DNA of 64,000 nt. Origin: DASRVA01 sp050732875. Lineage in GTDB: Bacteria > Gemmatimonadota > Gemmatimonadetes > JACCXV01 > JAHWKZ01. The position numbers and the translations under genes are program-made. Position 1 is the stretch's first letter, and each line of letters begins with the position of its first letter. The stretch lies in assembly GCA_050732875.1 (NCBI GenBank), contig JBOHRQ010000002.1, positions 36,314-100,313 of the forward strand. The letters run 5' to 3'. Of the stretch, positions 45,170-51,914 are shown piece by piece. The notes under the pieces are model-generated. The model was not told the DNA's origin. It ran no database searches and saw only the letters and a list, made by a program, of their open reading frames with translations.

Positions 45170-45586
45170 ATGAACGGTAAGCGATCGGGCATTCAGCGCG
45201 CGGGGCTTGCCCCGTTGCTCGTCCTCGCGGCGGGGCTCCTCGCCGGACCCGGGACCGCTGAGGCCCAGGTCCAGAGGGGGCAGCCGACGACCCACGTCGC
45301 CGGACCGCCGAATCCCCAAGTCCTCGAAGCCATGGTCAACCCGCTCAAGGCACGTGTCCAGAGCCTCGAGCAGGAGGTCAAGCGGCTCGAGGCGGCCCTG
45401 GAGTCGCTGCGGCTGTCCATGAAGGCGAACCAGGAGCAGTTTGCAAAGCACCAACATCGGATTCCCAACTTCGGCGTTCTGAACGCCAAGTCGATCTACC
45501 CCGGCACCAACGTCTCCGACGATACCATGGTGGCCATCACCTGCGGGCCTTGCGTCAAGTCCGGGCTCAGCGGGCCGCCTGAGTAA
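45170..45586 (+). CDS. Exported coiled-coil protein
   Basis: A 138-residue exported protein with a signal peptide (about 1-32, ending AEAQ). Residues about 55-95 (VNPLKARVQSLEQEVKRLEA, LESLRLSMKANQEQFAKHQ) have heptad spacing typical of a coiled coil, suggesting oligomerisation. The tail contains a CGPC motif, a potential redox or metal-binding pair. AAGGAGGG precedes the ATG at a good distance. It lies 71 bases downstream of the 923-residue protein gene. Confidence 0.72.
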   Translation: MNGKRSGIQRAGLAPLLVLAAGLLAGPGTAEAQVQRGQPTTHVAGPPNPQVLEAMVNPLKARVQSLEQEVKRLEAALESLRLSMKANQEQFAKHQHRIPNFGVLNAKSIYPGTNVSDDTMVAITCGPCVKSGLSGPPE

Positions 45587-45646
45587 CGGGTTCGCGATCG
45601 GGGACGAGAACCTCATTTCCTCTTGCGCATAGACCGGAGGTCTGCC

Positions 45647-46252
45647 ATGACCAACTCGACGGGCTCCATCGATCGAAACGCTGTCTGCACGGTCGGTCTT
45701 CTATTCGCGATGCTCCTGGCCGCCTGTGGCGGTGACGAACCACCGGACCTCGACGACATCGCCTCGATGAGCGAGGACGAGGCCGCCGAGATGGCCCGGG
45801 ACGTCATGGACCTTTCCGACGTCAGGGCCTGCGAGCTCCTGACCACCGCCGAGGTCGAGGCCGCGACCGGGATGGCCTCGGGTCAGCCCGAGGACGTCTC
45901 GCAGGTCCAGGGGCAACTCCCCATGTGCCACTGGCCCTCGGCGGACGGGAGCGGGCGGATCCTCGCCGCCATCCTGGTAACGCGAGGGGGTCACTCGAGC
46001 TATGAGGAGTTCATCGAGATCTCCCGGAGCCAGATGGAAGATATGGACATCGAATTCCGGGAGGAGGACTGGCAGCACGTTCCGGATGTGGGCGACTTCG
46101 GGGTCTGGGTCGGCGAGGAGTTCGCGGGGGGCATGCTTCAGGTCTATGACGATGGCTTGATGGTCCAGGTGGACGCGAGTCCGGCGGAAGGCATGGACGA
46201 GCTCGAAGCCTCGAAGGAGCTGGCGATGAAGGTGTTCGACCGGCTCGACTGA
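45647..46252 (+). CDS. Predicted lipoprotein
   Basis: A 201-residue lipoprotein, the last gene of the exported-protein run. The start is the ATG at 45647 with GGAGG six bases upstream. A signal ends in the lipobox LLAACGG, and the mature protein opens with an acidic helix (DLDDIASMSEDEAAEMARD). The remainder (CELLTTAEVEAATGMASGQ, LPMCHWPS, DDGLMVQVDASPA) resembles DUF3558-type lipoproteins, in which a conserved Cys pair flanks the core. It ends ten bases from the convergent ion-channel gene. Confidence 0.7.
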   Translation: MTNSTGSIDRNAVCTVGLLFAMLLAACGGDEPPDLDDIASMSEDEAAEMARDVMDLSDVRACELLTTAEVEAATGMASGQPEDVSQVQGQLPMCHWPSADGSGRILAAILVTRGGHSSYEEFIEISRSQMEDMDIEFREEDWQHVPDVGDFGVWVGEEFAGGMLQVYDDGLMVQVDASPAEGMDELEASKELAMKVFDRLD

Positions 46253-46261
46253 GCCGTTCGG

Positions 46262-46930
46262 TCACTCTCCGCGGGCGTGGGCCAGGGTGAGCCCGACCAG
46301 ACGCGCCACGACCAGGGCGACGTACATGAGCCCGGCCACCTGCTCGATCATGACCACGGACCGCGCGTGGGGTCGCACGGCCTGGATGTCCGAGAGGCCT
46401 GTGCTGGTCAGCGTGGTGAACGACAGGAAGAGGAGCTCGAACCAGGTACGCGGGCTTTCCGAGTGGAGGGCCGCGATGAACGATCCCGGCCAGACGATCT
46501 GCACCGCCATGAAAAGGTAGGCGAACGCCCAGGCCACCACGGTGAAGGCAGCGCCGGTCGCGTACAGCTCGTCGAGCGTGACGTCGCGGTCGCTGAACAT
46601 GTAGCGCATGAGGCCGTTCGCGGTGTAGAAGTAGAAGACCGAGTGCAACAGAGAGGACGTCAGGACCACGGACGCGCTGTCGACGTAAAACCCCTCCAGG
46701 ATCGTGAACGCGGCCGTGGGCACGCCGATCAGGATCGCGATCCAGGTCAGCGCCGGCGTGCTGCGGACCGCCCACACGGCCAACAGGAGAACCGTCATCG
46801 AGAAGAGCGACAGCAGCGTGCGGCCGGAGGCGCTGTCCCGCATGAAGGGGTAGGCGAGCACGCCGATGAGCTGGACGGCCAGCAGCACGGCCGACGGGTG
46901 CCTCCTGGCGGTGACGAACCAGTCAGCCAT
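46262..46930 (-). CDS. Two-pore-helix ion channel family protein with unusual filter
   Basis: A 222-residue inner-membrane protein with about six hydrophobic segments. The last two flank a pore loop of the Ion_trans_2 type: WFELLFLSFTTLTSTGLSDI, followed by a helix with VMIEQVAGLMYVALVVARLV. In K+ channels the filter reads TVGYGD; here the aligned residues are STGLSD, so K+ selectivity is doubtful. The start is uncertain: ATG at 46928-46930 is chosen, with another ATG nine bases upstream. It converges with the lipoprotein at 45647. Confidence 0.7.
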   Translation of the reverse strand: MADWFVTARRHPSAVLLAVQLIGVLAYPFMRDSASGRTLLSLFSMTVLLLAVWAVRSTPALTWIAILIGVPTAAFTILEGFYVDSASVVLTSSLLHSVFYFYTANGLMRYMFSDRDVTLDELYATGAAFTVVAWAFAYLFMAVQIVWPGSFIAALHSESPRTWFELLFLSFTTLTSTGLSDIQAVRPHARSVVMIEQVAGLMYVALVVARLVGLTLAHARGE

Positions 46931-47065
46931 GAAGAGCATCGCTAAGCTCGAGGAGATCCGGGGCGGCAAGCCGGAAGCCCGGCGGGACATCGTCACCGTC
47001 GAGCATTCCTTCCCTGGTCAGCACGCGCCTAGACCGCCTCAAGCCGAAGGACATTTCGAAGATCG

Positions 47066-47536
47066 CTATCGCGCGTCATATGCCTTCAGATGCGCCTGCC
47101 TGGCGTACGCGAGGATCTCCACGTCGGAGGTGACGAGCACCCCGTTCAGACGACGCGCGGTCGACACGATGAATCGGTCATTGGGGTCCCGATGCTCCTG
47201 CCCCTCGCGTTCCCGGACCCAGCGGGGCAGCCGGGTGGAGTCGATCGCCAGACGCGAGTCGATGGACCGGACCCGAATCCCTGGATAGCGCTGCTGTTCC
47301 GTGACCCAGGAGAGCAGATCGCCCGCAACCAGCACCTGACCACGCTCCGCTTTGAGAGCGATCTCCCAGACCGAGGCCGCGGATACAAAGAGCTGCCGAC
47401 TGCGGGCGGCGGCTTCGATGGCAGCCAGCGTCCCGGCGTCGAGCTGGTCAGGGCCCTCCGCCTCGCCGCTGGCCCACACCCACACGTGGGTATCCAGCAC
47501 CAGGAGATCGGCAGGCTCCAGCTCAGAGATCAGCAT
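47066..47536 (-). CDS. vapC: PIN-domain toxin (VapC family)
   Basis: A 156-residue PIN-domain ribonuclease, the toxin of a VapBC-type pair. The acidic residues of the PIN site are in view: Asp in LLVLDTHVWVWA, Glu in SAASVWEIALK, Asp in RDPNDRFIVSTAR and Asp in VLVTSDVEILAYA. Such enzymes cut RNA and halt growth when not bound by antitoxin. Its start overlaps the antitoxin gene by 14 bases, the usual arrangement. The protein is slightly longer than many VapC because of a short N-terminal extension. Confidence 0.87.
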   Translation of the reverse strand: MLISELEPADLLVLDTHVWVWASGEAEGPDQLDAGTLAAIEAAARSRQLFVSAASVWEIALKAERGQVLVAGDLLSWVTEQQRYPGIRVRSIDSRLAIDSTRLPRWVREREGQEHRDPNDRFIVSTARRLNGVLVTSDVEILAYARQAHLKAYDAR

Positions 47537-47840
47537 CGACCTCCCAGTCCTCGGACACCGGGGCCAGCAAGGCTTCCCGGGGGGCGCTGATCACGCCCCG
47601 CGAACGTCCCACGAAGGGCTGGAGGTCGTCGTCGGTGAGGGGGACGAGCTTCGCCACGGGTCGGTTGCGCTTGGTGATCACGATCTCCTCGCCTGTCTGT
47701 TGGACCCGGTCCATCAGCTTCAGGCAGATGGCCTTGAACTTTCCCGCTGCGATCCGGCGCGGCTCTTCGTGCCCGGCTGGTGGGCCAGAGCCGGAAGACG
47801 TCGGCCCTTTGCGTGACCGTTTCGAGTCGGATTTGGCCAT
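47523..47840 (-). CDS. Phd/YefM-type antitoxin
   Basis: A 105-residue antitoxin of the Phd/YefM family. The core AAGKFKAICLKLMDRVQQTG EEIVIT is followed by KRNRPVAKLVPL, which is the characteristic DNA-binding part, and an acidic C-terminus that should bind the toxin (PVSEDWEVDADL). It carries a longer than usual Ser/Lys-rich N-terminal tail, so the true start may be downstream. It precedes and overlaps the PIN toxin gene and is probably the autorepressor of the pair. Confidence 0.82.
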   Translation of the reverse strand: MAKSDSKRSRKGPTSSGSGPPAGHEEPRRIAAGKFKAICLKLMDRVQQTGEEIVITKRNRPVAKLVPLTDDDLQPFVGRSRGVISAPREALLAPVSEDWEVDADL

Positions 47841-47917
47841 GCGGGAGTCCTCCTTCTGACTCTCGTCGTGACCATTGAATATAGTCTCGATTCAACCGGC
47901 GATCAAGAAGGAGCTAA

Positions 47918-48529
47918 TCAGCGAGGAACTTCGACGTTCCCGCTGGCCCAGATCGCCTCGGGCATCTCAAAGATCTCGGAGACCGGGAGCCGGAACCCGG
48001 GCAGGACGTCGGCACCCTCGAGGATGTCTCCCTCCAACAGCAGGCGGACATCCCGTTTCGGCCGCCAGGTGGTGAGGCTGCGGGTGCGGGGCACGACGAC
48101 CCAGACGAGACGCGAACCCTTTTCGAGGTACTCGAGCACCTTCTCCTGAATCGCCTCGGCCGTCGTGGAAGGCGTGACGATCTCGACGGCGAGATCGGGG
48201 GGAAACTCCGGCCACCCTTTCGGGATCCCTGCGGACAGCTTCTCCGCGGCGATGAAGCTCATGACCGGGCAGCGTACGGTCGGCGGGTCTTTTTCGAGCA
48301 GAAACCCCGTCCTGGCGAGCGCTACGCCGTTTCTTCTCTCCTCCACATACGAGCCAACCGGACAGAGCAATTGGGTCGCGATCAGGCCGTACCGCAGGCC
48401 CAAGGGGCGCGGCTCGCGAAGGACGCGCCCCCGCACGAGCTCGACGATGAACTCGTCCTCCTCGGGCAGGCGCTCGAACTCCTCGAGGCTGAGAAGTGGT
48501 TCGGGAGCCTCTTGCTTCAGAGCGTTCAA
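47918..48529 (-). CDS. Uma2-family (DUF820) nuclease-like protein, copy 1
   Basis: A 203-residue protein of the Uma2/DUF820 family, which has a PD-(D/E)XK nuclease fold. Recognisable blocks are EFERLPEEDEFIVELVRGRV, DLAVEIVTPSTTAEAIQEKV, EYLEKGSRLVWVV and GADVLPGFRLPVSEIFE. Two places differ from the family: the conserved Pro-Asp pair reads RCPVMSF here, so the Asp ligand is missing, and WVVDP reads VVVP. It may be inactive. Its ATG overlaps the stop of Uma2 copy 2 as ATGA. The cellular role of the family is unclear. Confidence 0.82.
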   Translation of the reverse strand: MNALKQEAPEPLLSLEEFERLPEEDEFIVELVRGRVLREPRPLGLRYGLIATQLLCPVGSYVEERRNGVALARTGFLLEKDPPTVRCPVMSFIAAEKLSAGIPKGWPEFPPDLAVEIVTPSTTAEAIQEKVLEYLEKGSRLVWVVVPRTRSLTTWRPKRDVRLLLEGDILEGADVLPGFRLPVSEIFEMPEAIWASGNVEVPR

Positions 48530-49122
48530 GGATCTTCAGCCTCTCTGTCTCGTGATCTAGTCTGCAGATCGAATAGCTCCGACAGTGGCAACCGAAATCC
48601 GGGCAGGACGTCGGCGCCATCCAGAGCGTCGTCCGTGGTCAGGACCTGGACGTCCTTCCGCGACCGATAGACGGTAACACACCGGGTCTCCGGGTCGACG
48701 ACCCAAACGAGGCGTGTTCCGGCGCCCAGGTACTCCAACACCTTGTCATTGATCTCGGCGGCCCTATTCGACATCGAGAGCACTTCGACGGCCAGGTCGG
48801 GCGCGGTCTCCCAGAAGCCTTTGGGTGGCCCCTCCGATGGAATTCGCTCCCACGCGAGGAAGGCGACATCGGGTCCGCGGACGGTCGGGGGGTCTCGCGA
48901 CAAGAGAAAACCCGTGTCAAAGGCCACGTGCCCCAGCGAATGCTGCTCCGCATATCGATCAAGCGAGCGGAACAGATTCCCGGCCACCCAGTCGTGGATG
49001 CCGCCCGGCAGCGGCTCACGGACAAGACGTCCGCGCACGAGCTCGTCGCGGTACCCGTCGTCCGGCAGCCGCTCGTACTCCTCGAGCGTCAACAACCCCT
49101 CGATCGCCTCCGTCCGCGGCAT
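48526..49122 (-). CDS. Uma2-family (DUF820) nuclease-like protein, copy 2
   Basis: A 198-residue Uma2-family protein, a paralogue of the neighbouring copy. The ATG at 49120-49122 is chosen because GGAGGAG lies just upstream and it aligns with the start of copy 3; an earlier ATG gives four more residues. The nuclease pattern is present: DELVRGRLV, VRGPDVAFLAWE with the Pro-Asp pair, DLAVEVLSMSN and KVLEYLGAGTRLVWVVDPE. The C-terminus GADVLPGFRLPLSELFDLQT ends in a charged tail, and a diverged copy of this tail survives at 50929-51024. The stop overlaps the next Uma2 start by four bases. Confidence 0.83.
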   Translation of the reverse strand: MPRTEAIEGLLTLEEYERLPDDGYRDELVRGRLVREPLPGGIHDWVAGNLFRSLDRYAEQHSLGHVAFDTGFLLSRDPPTVRGPDVAFLAWERIPSEGPPKGFWETAPDLAVEVLSMSNRAAEINDKVLEYLGAGTRLVWVVDPETRCVTVYRSRKDVQVLTTDDALDGADVLPGFRLPLSELFDLQTRSRDREAEDP

Positions 49123-49265
49123 CCCCTCCTCCATGTCCTGATGATCCGGCCCTCGACGTCCCATCCTCTCTCTGTCGAGCTGCCGACATTAGAGCCACGA
49201 GTAGAACCTACCATAGTGCAAACCATGAGCCACCGGCACCGTGCCCGGCAAGGGGTCCCGAGACA

Positions 49266-49294
49266 TTGATATCTGTAACGTTACGCGTTACATT
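49266..49294 (+). promoter_or_regulatory. higBA promoter with overlapping operator
   Basis: TTGATA (49266-49271), a 17-base spacer and TACATT (49289-49294) form a sigma-70-like promoter. The spacer and -10 are covered by an inverted repeat, TGTAACG (49274-49280) and CGTTACA (49286-49292), a likely HigA operator for autorepression. Transcription would start at about 49300, the first base of the GTG start codon. Confidence 0.55.
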
Positions 49295-49299
49295 CAAAC

Positions 49300-49602
49300 G
49301 TGATCCATTCATTCCGGCACCGGGAGACAAAGGCGATTTTCGAGGGCAGCGCTGCCAGTCCCAAGAATGCCAAGAGGGCCCGGAAGCGCCTCCCGACGCA
49401 ACTCTGGGAGGGGGCTCGCGCGAAGATGGACGAGATCGACGCAGCTACGGAACCCGGTCAGCTGGCGACGCCCTCCAATCACCTGGAGACCCTTTTGGGC
49501 GATCGGAAGGGTCAGCACTCTATTTGGATCAACGTTCAGTACCGAATTTGCTTTGTCTGGCACGGAGATGCCTGGGACGTGGAGATCGTGGACTACCACT
49601 GA
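49300..49602 (+). CDS. higB: HigB-type mRNA interferase toxin
   Basis: A 100-residue RelE-superfamily toxin of the HigB type, which cuts mRNA on ribosomes. Family features: MIHSFRHRETKAIFEG at the N-terminus, the KRARKRLPTQLWEGAR helix, and the C-terminal strands HSIWINVQYRICFVWHGDAW then VEIVDYH. The start is a GTG at 49300, confirmed by the family-typical N-terminus. As the predicted transcription start falls on this codon, the message may be leaderless. The toxin gene precedes the antitoxin gene by 12 bases, the usual order for HigBA. Confidence 0.9.
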   Translation: MIHSFRHRETKAIFEGSAASPKNAKRARKRLPTQLWEGARAKMDEIDAATEPGQLATPSNHLETLLGDRKGQHSIWINVQYRICFVWHGDAWDVEIVDYH

Positions 49603-49614
49603 GGAGGAGGAACG

Positions 49615-49926
49615 ATGTCGTACAAGCGCGGAGAGATGCAGCGTCGTCCGACCCATCCAGGCTACGTCATCCGGATGGAGCTGGACGAGCTTGGCATGTC
49701 GATCTCCGAGGCTGCGGTGCGGCTCGGGGTCGCTCGACCGACCTTGAGTCAGCTGGTGAATGAGAATCGGAGCGTCAGCCCTGAGATGGCCCTCAGGCTC
49801 GGTCGCTTCTTCGGCAACGGCACCGAGCTATGGATGAACATGCAGACGCGGTACGACCGTTGGGAAGTGGAGCACGACAGACGAGCGCTCCGGGAGGCTG
49901 AGCGTGTGGAACCGGTCTTCTCCTGA
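49615..49926 (+). CDS. higA: HigA-type antitoxin
   Basis: A 103-residue XRE-type helix-turn-helix antitoxin of the HigA family. HPGYVIRMELDELGMSISEA and ARLGV-like core AAVRLGVARPTLSQLVNENR are the DNA-binding helices, followed by SPEMALRLGRFFGNGTELWM, which matches HigA closely. It should bind HigB and repress the promoter upstream. GAGGAGGAACG lies before the ATG at 49615; an inner ATG at 49636 is also possible. A diverged copy of its last 28 codons occurs about 1.2 kb away at 51026-51112. Confidence 0.9.
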   Translation: MSYKRGEMQRRPTHPGYVIRMELDELGMSISEAAVRLGVARPTLSQLVNENRSVSPEMALRLGRFFGNGTELWMNMQTRYDRWEVEHDRRALREAERVEPVFS

Positions 49927-49956
49927 GCCCCCCAGGTCACGCTCGGGTATCTTGCT

Positions 49957-50457
49957 ATGAGACCTACGAATGACAAGGACCGAGGCGACGTGTTGGACCA
50001 AACCGAGTTCGAGCGCTGGCGGGCCGCGGCTGACGATGCACAGCGGGCCGCGGAAACAGCGGCCAACGCGGGCCATCACAGCTGGGCCTGCTTCCTCGCC
50101 GAGCAGGCAGCCCAGCTCGCGCTGAAGGGCCTGTTGCACGGCGTTGGGTCCGGCGCCTGGGGCCACGATCTCGTCGATCTGGGACAGGTCCTTTCCGAGA
50201 CGCTCGAGAGCGAGCTTCCCGAGTCCCTCACCCCGGCCCTCCAGCGGCTCTCACGTCATTACATCCCGACCCGTTATCCGGATGCACACGCCTCGGGCTC
50301 TCCTGAGAGCCATTACGGGCGGTCCGACGTGGAACAGGCGCTCGAGGACCTTGCCATTATTCAGAAGTACGTCGAAGTAGCCTGGGCTGCATTCCTGGAG
50401 CAGTCAGAACTCGTAGAACGCTCGGAACGCGGGGAAGACGACGACAATGCGAACTGA
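49957..50457 (+). CDS. HEPN-domain protein
   Basis: A 166-residue HEPN-domain protein, in pairs of this type the ribonuclease-like toxin partner of a minimal nucleotidyltransferase. The helical bundle is clear: FERWRAAADDAQRAAETAAN, HHSWACFLAEQAAQLALKGL, and the conserved RLSRHYIPTRYPDAHAS segment that carries the family's Arg/His and Tyr residues. It overlaps the nucleotidyltransferase gene by 11 bases. The start is taken at ATG 49957; a GTG further in is possible. Confidence 0.85.
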   Translation: MRPTNDKDRGDVLDQTEFERWRAAADDAQRAAETAANAGHHSWACFLAEQAAQLALKGLLHGVGSGAWGHDLVDLGQVLSETLESELPESLTPALQRLSRHYIPTRYPDAHASGSPESHYGRSDVEQALEDLAIIQKYVEVAWAAFLEQSELVERSERGEDDDNAN

Positions 50458-50845
50458 GACCGTCCTCGATCGTCGACGTACGAGGCAGAGGGAGCTCCTG
50501 GATTTCGCTCGTCGATTCGCGGAGGGGATCGATGCAGAACTGGGCGTGCGCGCCGTGGTCGTCTTCGGATCGGTGGCCCGCGGCGATTTCAACCAGTGGA
50601 GCGACATCGACGTCCTGATCATCGCCGAAGGCCTCCATGGACGGCTCCTGGAACGCCTCGATCGCCTGGGATGGCGGCTCCCGCTGGTCCGACCGATCCC
50701 GTGGACGCCGGCGGAGTGGGAGATCGAAGTGAGGCGCGGGAACCCCATCGCGCGGGAAGCCCTCGAATCGGGGGTGTGGCTAGTCGGTTCAGCCGCCGAG
50801 CTGCCGGGGCCGATCGGGCCACCTTCCAGCGAAACCCGGGGGTAG
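50447..50845 (+). CDS. Minimal nucleotidyltransferase (MNT) antitoxin-type
   Basis: A 132-residue nucleotidyltransferase of the MNT type. The catalytic pattern GSVARGDFNQWSDIDVLII holds the GS motif and the two Asp residues that bind metal. In described HEPN/MNT systems the transferase modifies a Tyr of the HEPN partner and so neutralises it. Its start overlaps the HEPN gene by 11 bases. The C-terminal part (PLVRPIPWTPAEWEIEVRRG NPIAREAL) matches longer family members. Confidence 0.86.
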   Translation: MRTETVLDRRRTRQRELLDFARRFAEGIDAELGVRAVVVFGSVARGDFNQWSDIDVLIIAEGLHGRLLERLDRLGWRLPLVRPIPWTPAEWEIEVRRGNPIAREALESGVWLVGSAAELPGPIGPPSSETRG

Positions 50846-50928
50846 CGAGACGCCCTGGACGCACATCGGCAATCCGCGGCGTGCGTCGGGCCATCACAGG
50901 CAACGGGCGTCCGGGGTTGAGCGCTCAT

Positions 50929-51024
50929 TCACTGATGTTCGGGTTCTTTACCTTCGGACCTGGCTTGCAGGTCGAAAAGCCGCGACAGCGGCAGCTGAAA
51001 TCCCGGCATGACGTCGTCGCCTGC
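50929..51024 (-). pseudogene. Uma2-family C-terminal remnant
   Basis: A 31-codon minus-strand fragment ending in TGA, with AGDDVMPGFQLPLSRLFDLQ then ARSEGKEPEHQ. It aligns along its full length with the C-terminus of Uma2 copy 2 (GADVLPGFRLPLSELFDLQT). Nothing upstream of it continues the protein, and it abuts a HigA fragment on the other strand. Confidence 0.8.
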
Positions 51025-51025
51025 C

Positions 51026-51112
51026 ATGCAGACCAGGTACGACCGTTGGGAAGTGGAGCACGACAAGCGAGCGCTCCGGGAGGCCCAACGTGTAGAACCG
51101 GTCTTCGCCTGA
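51026..51112 (+). pseudogene. HigA C-terminal remnant
   Basis: An 87-base fragment encoding 28 residues (MQTRYDRWEVEHDKRALREA, then QRVEPVFA) and TGA. It matches the final 87 bases of the intact higA (49840-49926) at roughly 88 percent by eye. It lacks the DNA-binding domain. Beyond it, 51135-51148 repeats 14 bases of the start of Uma2 copy 1. These fragments account for most of the 323-base gap 50846-51168. Confidence 0.82.
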
Positions 51113-51168
51113 CGGAGATCTTCAGCCGCGGCGTTCTTGCTTCAGAGCATTTCATGTGTCTTCCGTTC

Positions 51169-51732
51169 CTAGACCTCGAAAAGATCCGAGATTGAGAGCT
51201 GGAACCCAGGGAGGACATCGGCCCCTTCGAGGGTCTCTTCCTGCGTCAGGACTCGCACATCCGTCCTCGAGCGAAACACAGTCACGGTTCTGACACCGGG
51301 ATCCACGACCCAGATGAGCGATGCCCCGGCCTCCAGATATTCGAGCACCTTCTCCTGGATTTCCGTCGCCGAGTTCGACGGGGAAACGATCTCCACCGCG
51401 AGATCGGGAGCAATCCGCCAGAAGCCTTTTGGAGCACCTGTCTTAGGGTAGCGCTCCGCCGAGATGAAGGCCGCGTCTGGCCCGCGAACGGTCGGAGGAT
51501 CCTCGGCCAGGAGAAACCCTGTCTCGGTGACGACCCGCCCGAGACCGTGCTTCCCCACGTGGTAATGGAGTCTTCCGACCAGCTCACCCGCCAGCACGCC
51601 GTGCTCGCCTCCGGGACGCGCCTCGCGAACGAGCCGCCCCCGCACGAGCTCGAGCAGATACTCATCTTCCTCTGGCAATCGCTCGAACTCCTCGAGCGAC
51701 ACCAACTCCTCGATTGTCTCTATCCGGGTCAT
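51169..51732 (-). CDS. Uma2-family (DUF820) nuclease-like protein, copy 3
   Basis: A 187-residue Uma2-family protein and the most family-like of the three. The nuclease pattern is complete: LLELVRGRLVREARPGGEHG, VRGPDAAFISAERY with Pro-Asp, DLAVEIVSPSNSATEIQEKV and EYLEAGASLIWVVDPGV. The ATG at 51730-51732 is chosen, as GGAGG lies five bases upstream and it aligns with copy 2; an ATG 12 bases earlier exists. The C-terminus (GADVLPGFQLSISDLFEV) is shorter than in copy 2. It is separated from the other two copies by the HigBA and HEPN/MNT genes. Confidence 0.85.
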   Translation of the reverse strand: MTRIETIEELVSLEEFERLPEEDEYLLELVRGRLVREARPGGEHGVLAGELVGRLHYHVGKHGLGRVVTETGFLLAEDPPTVRGPDAAFISAERYPKTGAPKGFWRIAPDLAVEIVSPSNSATEIQEKVLEYLEAGASLIWVVDPGVRTVTVFRSRTDVRVLTQEETLEGADVLPGFQLSISDLFEV

Positions 51733-51914
51733 GCCCACCTCCACACTGATGATATGCTGACACTCATCGGCACAGCAAGCCGCATTCCAGGTGTTTATCG
51801 CGCAGGAGTCATGCCCTTGTTCATTTCAACTCCACCCTAACACCACCTTAACGCCGCCATCTACCCCGCTGGCTTGACTGGACGCCCGGAGCCGCGTGTC
51901 GTACATAGATCCCC

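Noticed and set aside
51874..51907. TTGACT as -35 for the formate dehydrogenase operon
   Set aside because: The nearest -10-like TACATA is 22 bases away, too far for a normal promoter.
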